From the NCBI RefSeq assembly GCF_003815975.1, contig NZ_CP033932.1:2085001-2149000 (forward strand): a stretch of DNA of 64,000 nt. The letters run 5' to 3'. A model generated the notes under the pieces. It saw only the letters and a list, made by a program, of their open reading frames with translations. It did not search any database and was not told where the DNA came from. The DNA is from Chryseobacterium bernardetii. Lineage in GTDB: Bacteria; Bacteroidota; Bacteroidia; Flavobacteriales; Weeksellaceae. Shown piece after piece: positions 22,267 to 32,557 of this stretch (positions within the stretch are counted from its first letter, which is position 1; every line of letters begins with the position of its first letter). The position numbers and the translations under genes were made by a program.

Positions 22267-23133
22267 ATGAAGGGTAGGGATGAAAAGCTGGAACAGATTA
22301 TTCATTGGGCAGAAAACAATACGGATATCCGTACTGTTCTTTTAACCAGCTCGTTAGTTAATCCTTATGCTCCTGTGGATACCTTCAGTGATCTTGATGT
22401 AGAACTGGTTTTTCTGAGCAGGAAAGCTTACGAAGATCATAACGAATGGATCAGGCTTTTCGGGGAACCGATTTCCATGGTAGAAGAAGATGATACTGCT
22501 TTTGATGGAAAACATGCCATGAAAATGGTTTTGTACAAAGATCACATAAAGGTTGATTTTAAACTTTACCAGGTTTCGGATTTTTGTGAAGAAATAAAAG
22601 AGGAAACCCTTCCGGAAGACTGGGATATTGGGTACAGGGTGTTAATTGATAAAGATGGCCTTACAAAAAATTTAAAAGCCCCAACTTATCAATCCATTAT
22701 GATTCATCAGCCAACAGAAAAGAGGTTCAGACAATTACTAAATGATTTCTGGTGGGATACAACATACGTAGCAAAATGTCTTAAACGGGGCGATATTTTT
22801 TATGCTAAATTCATGTCTGAAAATATATTGAGAACCGATTATCTTGTTCCTTTAATCGAATGGTATATTGCCAGTTCTCACGACTGGAATAATATAACGA
22901 CCAACAAACATGGAAGGCTTTTCAAAAAATATCTTACTGAAGAACTATGGGGCAGAGCGGAAGCTACTTTCTCGGGAGTTGATATTGAGGAAAACTGGAC
23001 AGCATTATTTGCCTTTACTGATCTTGTTCACGAACTGGGGACTGCTGTATCAGAAAAGCTTAATTTTGAATATCCTTTTCAGCACGAAACAGATATCCGG
23101 AACTATCTGGCAGAAGTAAAAGCATTGCCTTAA
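22267..23133 (+). CDS. Aminoglycoside 6-adenylyltransferase family protein
   Basis: A 288-residue nucleotidyltransferase of the ANT(6)/AadK type. The N-terminal domain shows the nucleotidyltransferase signature LLTSSLVNP with the metal-binding pair DLDVELVF (residues 44-51). In true ANT(6) enzymes the first motif is GSR; here Ser-Ser replaces Gly-Ser, so drug modification is not assured. The C-terminal helical domain (RQLLNDFWWDTTYVAKCLKR) is family-typical. Chromosomal members in flavobacteria often have unknown natural substrates. Its last codons overlap the convergent GMC gene by 4 bases. Confidence 0.8.
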   Translation: MKGRDEKLEQIIHWAENNTDIRTVLLTSSLVNPYAPVDTFSDLDVELVFLSRKAYEDHNEWIRLFGEPISMVEEDDTAFDGKHAMKMVLYKDHIKVDFKLYQVSDFCEEIKEETLPEDWDIGYRVLIDKDGLTKNLKAPTYQSIMIHQPTEKRFRQLLNDFWWDTTYVAKCLKRGDIFYAKFMSENILRTDYLVPLIEWYIASSHDWNNITTNKHGRLFKKYLTEELWGRAEATFSGVDIEENWTALFAFTDLVHELGTAVSEKLNFEYPFQHETDIRNYLAEVKALP

Positions 23134-24710
23134 GCAAATTCATTCTGACGGATCAGGTTTTCAATACAATACTCTGCAATGGCTGTAATTGTTACAAAAG
23201 GATTTACTCCAATAGTACCGGGAATTAAAGATCCATCCAAAACATATAAATTTTCATGCTCCTTTAGCTTTCCAAATTCATTGGTGGCTTCTCCCAGTAC
23301 ACATCCGCCGAGTGGATGATAACAAATATCTGCTCCAAAACCGTTATTGAACAGGAAGTGGCTTCTGGTTCCCCCATTTGCATTGTTCATTTTCCGGATA
23401 AAATATTTGGCATTTTCCCTCATTTTGATTGTATTGCTTTCATCCCAGTTCAAATTAATCTTTCGGGTAATTTTATCATAAGTTACTTCACCTTTTTTAT
23501 CCACTCTGTTGATAAGGAGATATAAAGCTGTGGCAACGTCCATTCCCATTGGTAAAGGAGCGATTTCTGTGAAAAAAGGATGCTCTTTATCATCCCAGTT
23601 ATCAATTCCGCCTACAGGAATTGTTGACTGTTTTGAACCTGTTCCGCCAGACAGTGGTTTTACCCAGTTTCTTCCGGTCATAAAATTGCCATTATTCCCC
23701 CAATTTTTACCAATTGTTTCATGAACAGGAAGGTCATTCACAGCATTAGAATGCAGTAACAGTTGTAATGTTCCCATAGTTCCTGCGGAAAGGATTAGTT
23801 TTTTACAGTTAAAAACCTTATCTGCAACAGCATTTCCCGAAGTATCAATATGCTGAACATTGAGTGTATAGCTTTTATCGTCATTAAGTTTGATATGTTC
23901 CACACGGTGAAGATCAAGTATTTCAAGATTTCCGGTTCCCATAGCTTTTTTCAGATAGGTTTTATCCAGACTGTTTTTTCCGTGGTTATTGCCATAGATC
24001 ACTTCAGTATTGAGAGCAGAACGGGGTACTTCATTTAAATATTCCTTCTCCATGTATTTAAAATCATATACATTGGGAACACGCATGGTTTTAAAACCTG
24101 CTTTATGGGCTTCTTTTTCACCTACTCTTGTGAATTTATAATAAGGACAGCTTTTTAGAAACTGTTCATCAATAACATTAACTTTGAGTTCTTCCCGAAC
24201 CAGAGGAAAGTAATGATTATAGAATTTATCAGCATCAAGATTAGGAAATACTTCTTTGAAATAGCTTTCTTTAGGCGTTACCGCCATTCCGCCATTAACC
24301 AATGAGCCTCCGCCAACACCTCTTCCTAGCCAAATATTAATGTTATCAAAATCCATCCTATCTAATGTTCCAGTGAAAGGTGTTAACGAAAAAATATTCA
24401 TAAAAGGAGCTATTGTTTTCTTTCTTAGCCACGCAGAACTTTGGCCGGGCTTTAAGAGATTGGAAAATGGAATACCGGCTTTTTCCCAATTAAGACCCAT
24501 TTCCAGCAGGACAACTTTTTTACTGGACTCACATAGACGTAAAGCGGAAACTGCACCTCCGTATCCGCTTCCAATGATAATGATTGGAGCATCTATAGTT
24601 TTTTCTATCTTGTTGGTTCTTCGTTCAGCCGCCTGAAAAAGATTAGATTGTAGAAAATAGAAGCCTGAGATAGCAAGCATTCCTGTTTTGATAAATTTCT
24701 TTCTGTCCAT
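23130..24710 (-). CDS. GMC-family oxidoreductase, cholesterol-oxidase-like
   Basis: A 526-residue flavoprotein. After an export-type N-terminus (MDRKKFIKTG and a hydrophobic stretch) comes the FAD motif IIIIGSGYGGAVSALRL, then GRGVGGGSLVNGGM, and near the C-terminus CYHPLGGCVLG and GVNPFVTITAIAEYC, which hold the catalytic His and Asn of the GMC/cholesterol-oxidase branch. The substrate is probably a sterol-like or other alcohol but cannot be read from sequence. It is transcribed alone and converges on the nucleotidyltransferase gene. Confidence 0.85.
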   Translation of the reverse strand: MDRKKFIKTGMLAISGFYFLQSNLFQAAERRTNKIEKTIDAPIIIIGSGYGGAVSALRLCESSKKVVLLEMGLNWEKAGIPFSNLLKPGQSSAWLRKKTIAPFMNIFSLTPFTGTLDRMDFDNINIWLGRGVGGGSLVNGGMAVTPKESYFKEVFPNLDADKFYNHYFPLVREELKVNVIDEQFLKSCPYYKFTRVGEKEAHKAGFKTMRVPNVYDFKYMEKEYLNEVPRSALNTEVIYGNNHGKNSLDKTYLKKAMGTGNLEILDLHRVEHIKLNDDKSYTLNVQHIDTSGNAVADKVFNCKKLILSAGTMGTLQLLLHSNAVNDLPVHETIGKNWGNNGNFMTGRNWVKPLSGGTGSKQSTIPVGGIDNWDDKEHPFFTEIAPLPMGMDVATALYLLINRVDKKGEVTYDKITRKINLNWDESNTIKMRENAKYFIRKMNNANGGTRSHFLFNNGFGADICYHPLGGCVLGEATNEFGKLKEHENLYVLDGSLIPGTIGVNPFVTITAIAEYCIENLIRQNEFA

Positions 24711-24842
24711 GGTCTTGCGCGCTCAAAAAGTATGCTAGATTATTGATAACTTTTTTTATTTAAAACAGATTATACTTTTTTATTGGAATTTTAACTTTTC
24801 ATACGTCGGAAAATTCATAGTTTTACTTATAATTTAAAGTTC

Positions 24843-25460
24843 ATGAAAAAATATATATTACTATTTTTATTACTTCCTTTATTAACCTTTTCTCAGAAAA
24901 TGGTTTCAAGAGAAGTAATGGAAATCAAAAAATTTCAGAAAAATCTTGATGCAGAATATCTGGATCCTAAGCAGACTCCTTTACGGGGAGATAATTTTAA
25001 AAATTTTAAAGGGCATCCGTTTTTCCCTTTTGATCTAAAATACCGGGTAACAGCAAAATTTGTTAAGACTAAAGATGCACAACCTTTTGAACTTCCAACA
25101 TCTTCTGGTAAAACAAAGTCTTATAAAGAATATGGTAAAGCAACATTTGAACTGGATGGAAAGGCTTATACCTTAACTTTATATCAAAGCCTGGATCTTA
25201 TTAAACAGGATAAATACAAAGACTATCTTTTTTTGCCATTCCGTGATGCTACCAATGAAAAGGAAACCTATGGCGGTGGGAAATATATGGATCTGAAAAT
25301 TCCGAAAGGAAATACGATTGTTCTGGATTTTAATCAGTCTTATCACCCGTTTTGTGCTTATAATGCCTACGATTATAACTGCCCGATTGTTCCTGAAGAA
25401 AATAAACTTCCTGTGGAAATTCGCGCAGGAGTAATGTATGAAGATATTTATCATCACTAA
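24843..25460 (+). CDS. DUF1684 family secreted protein
   Basis: A 205-residue exported protein: signal peptide MKKYILLFLLLPLLTFSQ, then a DUF1684 domain recognised by the block YGGGKYMDLKIPKG, LDFNQSYHPFCAYN and CPIVPEENKLPVEI. The two conserved Cys (in FCAYN and NCPIV) are present. The function of the family is unknown. The next gene, a GNAT acetyltransferase, begins 2 bases after its stop, so they form a small operon. Confidence 0.85.
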   Translation: MKKYILLFLLLPLLTFSQKMVSREVMEIKKFQKNLDAEYLDPKQTPLRGDNFKNFKGHPFFPFDLKYRVTAKFVKTKDAQPFELPTSSGKTKSYKEYGKATFELDGKAYTLTLYQSLDLIKQDKYKDYLFLPFRDATNEKETYGGGKYMDLKIPKGNTIVLDFNQSYHPFCAYNAYDYNCPIVPEENKLPVEIRAGVMYEDIYHH

Positions 25461-25462
25461 TT

Positions 25463-25939
25463 ATGATAAGCTTAGAATTTTTTAAACCGGAAGAACATCT
25501 TTCAGGAGTTAGCTATAGTTTAGATGAAAGCCAGCTGCGTTTCACAGCATCAGCCACTCAGGCCTTACAAAGTATTGAAGAAAGAGACGATAATAAGGCG
25601 TTTCCCATTACGATCCTGGAGAATAATGTTCCGGCTGGATTTTTTGTTTTGGATTTCGGAAACGATAAATTAGAACTTACCGATAATGAGAATTCCGTTC
25701 TGTTAAGGTCTTTATCCGTAAATCCTCATATGCAGGGAAGAGGAATCGGAAAAATAGCCATGATGCTGATAGATGATTTTATTAGAAAAAACTTTAAACA
25801 ATGTGATGAAATTGTTTTGGCTGTGAACCAGAAAAATGATTCTGCTTATCACATTTATCTGAAAGCAGGTTATATTTTTGATGGTAAAACCAGAATCGGA
25901 AGGAGCGGGCCTCAATACCTGATGTATAAAAAACTTTAA
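25463..25939 (+). CDS. GNAT-family N-acetyltransferase
   Basis: A 158-residue acetyltransferase with the acetyl-CoA site at SLSVNPHMQGRGIGKIAM (residues 77-94, R/QxxGxG/A motif QGRGIG) and the following helix and strand EIVLAVNQKNDSAYHIYLKA. The substrate is unknown. It begins 2 bases after the DUF1684 gene. Confidence 0.85.
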   Translation: MISLEFFKPEEHLSGVSYSLDESQLRFTASATQALQSIEERDDNKAFPITILENNVPAGFFVLDFGNDKLELTDNENSVLLRSLSVNPHMQGRGIGKIAMMLIDDFIRKNFKQCDEIVLAVNQKNDSAYHIYLKAGYIFDGKTRIGRSGPQYLMYKKL

Positions 25940-25982
25940 TAAAATTTTAAAATATATTTTTTTTCATGCTGATTTGTTTCCA

Positions 25983-25990
25983 TAACTTTG
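25983..25990 (+). promoter_or_regulatory. Promoter -7 element of the SDR gene
   Basis: TAACTTTG fits the consensus, 20 bp before the ATG at 26011. Confidence 0.55.
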
Positions 25991-26010
25991 AGTAACATCA
26001 ATTTACAAAT

Positions 26011-26820
26011 ATGGAAATATCACTTCATAATCAGGTAGCAGTGGTTACAGGAGCCTCCAGCGGCATAGGATCCGGTATTGCAAAATCATTGGCAGCCGCA
26101 GGAGCAATTGTAATTGTTAACCATTCTTCACCAAGATCACAGGATGAAGCAAAATCAGTATTAAAAGAAATTACAGATGCTGGTGGGAAAGGAATAACCT
26201 ATCAATGTGATGTCTCACAGGAAGAACAGGTAATCCGGATGTTTCAGGAAGTAGTTGCAGAATTCGGAACTGTAGATATCCTGGTGAATAATGCGGGAAT
26301 TCAGAAGGATGCTAAGTTTACTGAAATGACATTAGACCAATGGAATGCTGTGATTGGTGTTAACCTCACCGGTCAGTTTCTTTGTGCAAGAGAAGCCATT
26401 AAAGAATTTCTTCGCCGGGGAATAGATCCATCCCGTTCCATAGCTTGTGGAAAAATTATTCATATCAGTTCTGTACATGAGATTATTCCCTGGGCAGGAC
26501 ATGCCAATTATGCAGCCAGTAAAGGAGCTATCAGAATGCTGATGCAGACATTAGCCCAGGAATATGGTGCAGATAAGATTCGTGTTAATTCTATTTGTCC
26601 TGGTGCCATCCAGACACCGATTAATCAAAATGCCTGGAGTACCCCGGATGCGCTTAGCTCACTTCTAACCCTCATTCCTTATAACAGGATCGGCCAGCCA
26701 CAGGATATAGGAAATCTAGTAGTATTTCTGGCAAGTGATCTTGCAGATTACATTACCGGAACCAGTATTTTTGTTGATGGCGGGATGACAACGTTTGAAA
26801 GCTTCTCTACGGGCGGATAG
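26011..26820 (+). CDS. SDR-family oxidoreductase, glucose-1-dehydrogenase-like
   Basis: A 269-residue classical short-chain dehydrogenase: cofactor motif TGASSGIGSGIA (residues 13-24), NNAGIQ, catalytic Ser in HISSVHEII, and YAASK with the catalytic Tyr and Lys. It resembles glucose 1-dehydrogenases and would oxidise a sugar or polyol with NAD(P)+. The next gene is a GH63-like glucosidase about 100 bases downstream, so the pair may release and oxidise glucose from an oligosaccharide or storage glucan; this link is inference from order only. Confidence 0.87.
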   Translation: MEISLHNQVAVVTGASSGIGSGIAKSLAAAGAIVIVNHSSPRSQDEAKSVLKEITDAGGKGITYQCDVSQEEQVIRMFQEVVAEFGTVDILVNNAGIQKDAKFTEMTLDQWNAVIGVNLTGQFLCAREAIKEFLRRGIDPSRSIACGKIIHISSVHEIIPWAGHANYAASKGAIRMLMQTLAQEYGADKIRVNSICPGAIQTPINQNAWSTPDALSSLLTLIPYNRIGQPQDIGNLVVFLASDLADYITGTSIFVDGGMTTFESFSTGG

Positions 26821-26921
26821 AAGATTTCAGTTTACAGTTTGGAGACTGTTGCTGCCAATGTACGTATCTGTTTTACAATATATTACTCATTATTTATTGC
26901 TCATTCTCATAATTAACGCTT

Positions 26922-29549
26922 ATGTCAGAAAAACAGAGAGTTTCAGATGTTTCATGGAAAAAATGGGGACCTTATGTAAGCAACCGCGAATGGGGTCTTG
27001 TTCGCGAAGATTACAGTGAAAATGGGGACGCCTGGAATTATACCAGCCATGACACGGCAGAAGCCAAAGCTTACCGATGGGGCGAGGAAGGCATCTGTGG
27101 AGTATGCGATGACCTTCAAAAGCTGGTATTCTCAATTGGTTTCTGGAACAAAAAAGATAAAATGGTGAAGGAACGATTCTTTGGTCTTACCAATGGACAG
27201 GGAAATCATGGGGAGGATGTGAAGGAATATTTTTATTATCTGGATTCCACCCCCACGCATTCTTATATGAAAATGCTGTATAAATACCCTCAAAATGCCT
27301 TCCCTTATGATGATCTGTTAAAAACCAACGCAGAAAGAAATAAAAACGAACCGGAGTATGAATTAATTGATATCGGAATATTTGATGATAATGAGTACTT
27401 TGATATCTTTATTGAATATGCAAAAGAAAATCAGAATGATATTCTTATAAAAGTAACGGTTGTGAATAAAGCTGATAAAGATGCAGCTCTTATCATTCTA
27501 CCAACCATATGGTTCAGAAATACGTGGAACTGGGGCTATGATGATTATAGACCTCAATTATCTGCCGAAGAAGCCAATCATATCAAGATAGATCATCAGG
27601 ATCTTGAAGTAAGGAATATCTATGCAAAACAATCTTCAAGAACTTTATTCTGTGATAACGAAACCAATAGTCAGCGGCTTTACCAGTCATCCAACGGATC
27701 AAGGTATTGCAAAGATGGTATTAATGATTTTGTACTGGCCGGCAATTCTCAGGCAGTTAATCCTAAAAATACAGGGACAAAAGCTTCATTTTATATTGAT
27801 GATTATTTTAAAGCTAAAGAATCCAAAATATATGAATTCCGGCTTTCAGATAAAGAATTAAAAGATCCGTTCAGTAATTTTGAATCTATTTTTGAAACAC
27901 GTAATAAAGAAGCTGATGAATTTTATGCTGAAATTCAGAAAGGAATTCATTCGGAAGATGAAAAACTGGTACAGAGACAAGCATTTGCCGGTATGCTCTG
28001 GAACAAGATGTTTTACCACTACAATGTTGAAAAATGGCTGAAAGGTGACCCGGCAGAAATACCCCCGCCTAAATCCCGTGATAAAATCAGGAATTACGAC
28101 TGGAAGCATCTCAATAATGAACATATCATCTCCATGCCTGATAAATGGGAGTATCCATGGTATGCCACCTGGGACCTTGCCTTTCATACGATCAGTTTTT
28201 CTTTGATTGATCCGGATTTTGCCAAACATCAGCTTAAACTTTTTCTTTTTGAATGGTATATGCATCCTAACGGACAGATTCCGGCCTATGAATGGAACTT
28301 TAGCGATGTAAATCCTCCGGTGCATGCATGGGCTGTTTTCAGAGTGTTTAAGATTGATGAATATCTAAAAGGAAAACCGGATCTGGAATTCCTCGAAAGT
28401 GCTTTTCAAAAACTGCTGATGAATTTTACCTGGTGGGTCAATAAAAAAGACAGCAACGGCAATAACATTTTTGAAGGCGGCTTTTTAGGACTTGATAATA
28501 TAGGCGTTTTCGACAGGAATTCCGTCTTGCCAAATGGAGAGCAATTGGAACAGTCAGACGGAACAAGCTGGATGGCCATGTTTGCCCTGAATATGATGCG
28601 TATTGCCCTGGAGCTTTCATTGTATAATAACGTATATGAAGAAATGGCAATGAAGTTCTTTGAACATTTTCTGGCCATTGCCAATTCATTGGATAATATG
28701 GGAGAAGAAAACTTCAGCCTTTGGGATGAGGAAGATGAATTTTTCTACGATGCTATTGCTTCCAGTGACGGAACCCATATGTATTTACGGTTAAGAACTA
28801 TCGTTGGATTAATCCCCATGTTTGCTGTTGAGGTAATTGATGATGAAATGATCGAAAATCTGCCTAATTTTAAAAAAAGGATGAAATGGGTACTGGATAA
28901 TAAACCGGAATTGGCAGCACTGGTTTCAAGATGGGAAGTAAAAGGGCAGGATTCTAAGCATCTTTTGTCTTTGCTTCGGGGACATCGGTTAAAAAGACTA
29001 CTCGCAAGAATGTTGAATCCCGAGGAATTTCTGAGTGAGTACGGAGTAAGAGCTCTTTCCAAAGAATATGAAAAGAATCCCTATACCCTGAATCTTAATA
29101 AAACTGATTATTGTGTAAAATATACTCCTGCAGAAAGTGACAGCAGTTTATTTGGAGGAAATAGTAACTGGCGGGGACCGATTTGGTTTCCCATCAATTT
29201 TCTGATTATTGACAGCCTCCAGCGGTTTTTCTTCTACTACAGCCCTGATTTTTTAGTGGAATATCCTACCGGAAGCGGAAGCTATTCGAATTTAGATCAG
29301 ATAGCAGATGCTTTAAATAAACGGTTGGCCAAGATATTTTTAAAGGATGAAGAAGGAAAAAGACCTGTACATGGACAGTATGAAAAATTTCAAACTGATC
29401 CTGATTTTAAGGATTATATTTTATTCTATGAATATTTTCATGGTGATAACGGACGTGGAGTAGGAGCTTCTCATCAGACAGGCTGGACAGGGCTTATTGC
29501 AAAGATCCTGCAGCCAAGGTTTTCCAAAAAAGAGATTGCTGAAATCTGA
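26922..29549 (+). CDS. GH63-type glucosidase
   Basis: An 875-residue enzyme of the (alpha/alpha)6-barrel glucosidase group (GH63/MGH1-like). Recognisable parts are the N-terminal segment ERFFGLTNGQGNHGEDVKEY and the catalytic barrel with WEYPWYATWDLAFHTISF, PNGQIPAYEWNFSD and, late in the protein, GNSNWRGPIWFPINFLIIDS. There is no signal peptide, so it works in the cytoplasm, probably on alpha-glucosides such as glucosylglycerate-type or trehalose-like solutes or oligosaccharides. ATG at 26922 follows a repeat-like spacer. The upstream SDR gene may be functionally linked. Confidence 0.88.
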   Translation: MSEKQRVSDVSWKKWGPYVSNREWGLVREDYSENGDAWNYTSHDTAEAKAYRWGEEGICGVCDDLQKLVFSIGFWNKKDKMVKERFFGLTNGQGNHGEDVKEYFYYLDSTPTHSYMKMLYKYPQNAFPYDDLLKTNAERNKNEPEYELIDIGIFDDNEYFDIFIEYAKENQNDILIKVTVVNKADKDAALIILPTIWFRNTWNWGYDDYRPQLSAEEANHIKIDHQDLEVRNIYAKQSSRTLFCDNETNSQRLYQSSNGSRYCKDGINDFVLAGNSQAVNPKNTGTKASFYIDDYFKAKESKIYEFRLSDKELKDPFSNFESIFETRNKEADEFYAEIQKGIHSEDEKLVQRQAFAGMLWNKMFYHYNVEKWLKGDPAEIPPPKSRDKIRNYDWKHLNNEHIISMPDKWEYPWYATWDLAFHTISFSLIDPDFAKHQLKLFLFEWYMHPNGQIPAYEWNFSDVNPPVHAWAVFRVFKIDEYLKGKPDLEFLESAFQKLLMNFTWWVNKKDSNGNNIFEGGFLGLDNIGVFDRNSVLPNGEQLEQSDGTSWMAMFALNMMRIALELSLYNNVYEEMAMKFFEHFLAIANSLDNMGEENFSLWDEEDEFFYDAIASSDGTHMYLRLRTIVGLIPMFAVEVIDDEMIENLPNFKKRMKWVLDNKPELAALVSRWEVKGQDSKHLLSLLRGHRLKRLLARMLNPEEFLSEYGVRALSKEYEKNPYTLNLNKTDYCVKYTPAESDSSLFGGNSNWRGPIWFPINFLIIDSLQRFFFYYSPDFLVEYPTGSGSYSNLDQIADALNKRLAKIFLKDEEGKRPVHGQYEKFQTDPDFKDYILFYEYFHGDNGRGVGASHQTGWTGLIAKILQPRFSKKEIAEI

Positions 29550-29611
29550 AACGGAAATGCCGGAAGATACGGAAAGAGTAAAGCCTGAAGAAAATAAATA
29601 GAATACTGTAT

Positions 29612-30298
29612 TTATTCAAATATCTGTTGTATCACTTCCAACGATGCAGGAGTTTTAAAATCTGTAATATGATAATGATAATATATCAACAGACTGTCCA
29701 GAAAATCTTTTCTTAAAGAAGAATGTATTTTTATACTGTAAAGGTTTTCGGCATTGAGAATATTTTTCCAGATCATGGAGATTTCTTCACTGAACAGCTG
29801 ATGGGCGGGAACAGTGGAAAATGTTCCTGTTTCCGGATCTAAAAAGCTACCTTCACCTATTAAAGGAGCAACGCCCTGTACTTTTAGTATAGCAAACAGA
29901 AACAACAAGTGACATTGGTAGTTTTGTTGTTCCAGTTCAGCTATAAACCTTTCAATACTTAGGAAAATCTTTGGATTTTTATTTTCCAGTTTCAGGACCT
30001 GATTCAGGAAATCTGAAATAAAGAATATGACAGTACCAGCCTTGATATCAGTATAAGCGTCACTGCTTTTTACCAGCTCAAATTTTGAGATAGTGGGGAT
30101 TCCGTTGCCTCTTACAGGGCTAATGGAGAAATTAAGTTTATTCAGGGGTTGCAGGAAGGCTTTCTTTTTATTTTTTCTGGAATAAATTCCTTTCAGAAAA
30201 TAAGACTGAAAACCATCCTCTTCGGTAAAACAGTGCAATACAGCATCATTTTCCCCATATTTGATAAATGAAAGTAAAAAACCGTTTTGTGTATTCAT
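29612..30298 (-). CDS. recO: DNA repair protein RecO
   Basis: A 228-residue RecO homologue: the OB-fold N-terminus contains LLSFIKYGENDAVLHCFTEE and YFLKGIYSRKNKKKAFLQPL, and the helical C-terminal part follows. As in other Bacteroidota the zinc-finger Cys set seen in some RecO proteins is absent. RecO loads RecA on SSB-coated gapped DNA. It overlaps the porZ stop by one base and is the last gene of the minus-strand operon that begins with the nucleotidase genes. Confidence 0.92.
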   Translation of the reverse strand: MNTQNGFLLSFIKYGENDAVLHCFTEEDGFQSYFLKGIYSRKNKKKAFLQPLNKLNFSISPVRGNGIPTISKFELVKSSDAYTDIKAGTVIFFISDFLNQVLKLENKNPKIFLSIERFIAELEQQNYQCHLLFLFAILKVQGVAPLIGEGSFLDPETGTFSTVPAHQLFSEEISMIWKNILNAENLYSIKIHSSLRKDFLDSLLIYYHYHITDFKTPASLEVIQQIFE

Positions 30299-32556
30299 TA
30301 ATTGACTACGCCTATTTTGGCCGTCGCTTTATCAGAACCGTCTTCATTGGTCATCAGTACAAAGTAAATTCCCGATGCCACTCTGGCTCCTCGCTGGTTG
30401 TTAAGATCCCATTCATAAATTCCTCCTCTTGCTACTGCAGAGTGTACAACATTTCCTGCAGCATCAACAATTCTTATATTGGTTTTTTCTGCTAATCCTT
30501 TAATTGTTACTTTTCCTTTGAAATTGGAATAAACTACAGGATTAGGGTAGACCATTACTTCTCCAAAATTGGAGGTTACATCTGTAATATCTCCCTGATA
30601 AGTTACAATTCCGTTGTAGGTTACAAAATATACTTTTCCGGTTTTCTTATCTACTTTTATGTCAGTAACCGTATTGGTAGGAAGAGGAGAGTTTTCCATG
30701 GTAAAGTGTTTGATGGTTCTTTGACCATCTGCGGAAAGATAGTAAACACCTCCTCCATCTACAGAAACCCATTTATAATTTCCTCCGTCTGTTTCTATCT
30801 GAAGAATACTGGAATCTCTGAAGAGTTCTTCACCTATCCCGTTTTGTTCTATAATGATAGGATTAACTTTAGGCTCAGGTGCTTTTATTGTAGCAGCAGC
30901 ATTAGATAAAACTCTTATCCCTTTGTCTGTACTGATCCACACGTCACCGGATTTATCAGCTGCTACGGATAATGTTCCAGAAGCTGTGGAAGGAAACCCG
31001 TTTTTTTCATCCAATATATAATCGGTATCATCAGAAAAATTGAGTGGATCTTTATAATCACATACCCAGAAAGCATTTGATCTTGATAAAGGTATCCAGA
31101 GCATATTTTCATAAATGATCGGCTTTTGTACGGATGCACTTTTAAAATTAGATATTTTTAGATTGAAATCATCTTTAGCCTTATCATATATAGCTACTGC
31201 TGGGCCTCCGTCATTATAAGAAAATACAGCGAAAATATTGTTTTGTGCATCAGTGGTAAGGCCTACTGCACGTCTTTGTCCAGATGTAGCTTGTACCGGA
31301 TAGTATTTTACAAAATCAAAGTCTTTATTTGAAGCATTATATTTTAGTTTATAGATTCCCTGAGTACCTGATAATGTATAATTTGTAAAGAGAACTTCAC
31401 TATTATCAAGAGGACTAAGGATAGCATCTAATACATTGAGAGATCCAGTAAAAGTTTTAAAATAAGAAGGATAAATCCATTCTGTACCGTTAAAATAGTA
31501 AAATGTAGGTTTTTTAGGGTTATTTACTGCTCCATTGTATCTTCCGTTTCTTGCTCCGGTAGAAATCAATAACTGATTATTATCGTATAAGTTTATTTTA
31601 TAAGCAAAATTAAATTCTGGTCCGGAAGGTTTATAAGTATGATTGCTTTCATCCTTTATTCCTGATAATACGGTTCCTCCAAATAATTTCCCACCAGCCA
31701 TAGTAGCAGTATTACACTGCTCTCCAAAATCCGTTGCATTCGAGCTGGTTCCGTTAAGTCCAAATGTATATACCCTGCTGTCTGTAACTATCACATTGCT
31801 TTCTGTTACAACAACATCCTGAATATTTCCAAGATTGATAGGTAACTGAATAGGTGCTCCATTATTATAAATGAATGCTGCAGTCGCAGAAGAAAAAGCT
31901 AATTCCGATTCGGAATCAATATGTTTGAAGGCTCCGGGAACCTCAGTAACCCATGTAGAATAAGCTGGGAAAGTGTTATTTATTTCATGGCTTCTTAACC
32001 CTGAATTGGTAACAGAATATACCTTATTTCCGAATATCGTTGCTTCATTACTAGCTTCAAATGTTCCTCCATTTAGGAAAAATGCAGAATCAATGAATTC
32101 TTTCTTCTTTATATTAAAAATAGATACTCCATAACCTACAGAAATTGTAGCTCTGTCTCCTGTGATAGAGATATGATTGATTTTTTTATTTCCGTTATAG
32201 CCGGTAGCAATAGGAATGTCAACAATATATCTAATTTCGTTGGGGGTAACCACATCTATGGCCCCGTTTTCATAACCAATAACTCCTGTTTTGCTTTTAG
32301 GATCATAATCGAAAGCGGTTATGCCTATATTATGAAGGCCATTGGCTTTAGACAGCTTCGTAATTTCTCCTGTTGCTATTGTATAGTAGAATATTCCGTT
32401 TTCTGTAGCAGCTATTATTTTCCCATTGTCTTCTTTCATAGCTAAGACATTATTATAGGAAAAGAGATCTGCCCATTTTTTTGATGAAATGACCTGAGCT
32501 TTTGTAAACTGCAGTGAGGCTAAAATACCAAGAGAAATTAGAGAGAGTTTTTTCAT
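30298..32556 (-). CDS. porZ: Type IX secretion protein PorZ
   Basis: A 752-residue exported protein. Signal peptide MKKLSLISLGILASLQFTKA is followed by two beta-propeller-like regions with repeated blade patterns (for example VLAMKEDNGKIIAATENGIF and SGDVWISTDKGIRVLSN) and a C-terminal type IX sorting domain (VYPNPVVYSN to GIYFVLMTNE). This is the layout of PorZ, which is part of the T9SS attachment complex and delivers anionic lipopolysaccharide to the sortase PorU. It is encoded directly before recO, an order seen in flavobacteria. Confidence 0.85.
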   Translation of the reverse strand: MKKLSLISLGILASLQFTKAQVISSKKWADLFSYNNVLAMKEDNGKIIAATENGIFYYTIATGEITKLSKANGLHNIGITAFDYDPKSKTGVIGYENGAIDVVTPNEIRYIVDIPIATGYNGNKKINHISITGDRATISVGYGVSIFNIKKKEFIDSAFFLNGGTFEASNEATIFGNKVYSVTNSGLRSHEINNTFPAYSTWVTEVPGAFKHIDSESELAFSSATAAFIYNNGAPIQLPINLGNIQDVVVTESNVIVTDSRVYTFGLNGTSSNATDFGEQCNTATMAGGKLFGGTVLSGIKDESNHTYKPSGPEFNFAYKINLYDNNQLLISTGARNGRYNGAVNNPKKPTFYYFNGTEWIYPSYFKTFTGSLNVLDAILSPLDNSEVLFTNYTLSGTQGIYKLKYNASNKDFDFVKYYPVQATSGQRRAVGLTTDAQNNIFAVFSYNDGGPAVAIYDKAKDDFNLKISNFKSASVQKPIIYENMLWIPLSRSNAFWVCDYKDPLNFSDDTDYILDEKNGFPSTASGTLSVAADKSGDVWISTDKGIRVLSNAAATIKAPEPKVNPIIIEQNGIGEELFRDSSILQIETDGGNYKWVSVDGGGVYYLSADGQRTIKHFTMENSPLPTNTVTDIKVDKKTGKVYFVTYNGIVTYQGDITDVTSNFGEVMVYPNPVVYSNFKGKVTIKGLAEKTNIRIVDAAGNVVHSAVARGGIYEWDLNNQRGARVASGIYFVLMTNEDGSDKATAKIGVVN

Positions 32557-32557
32557 G

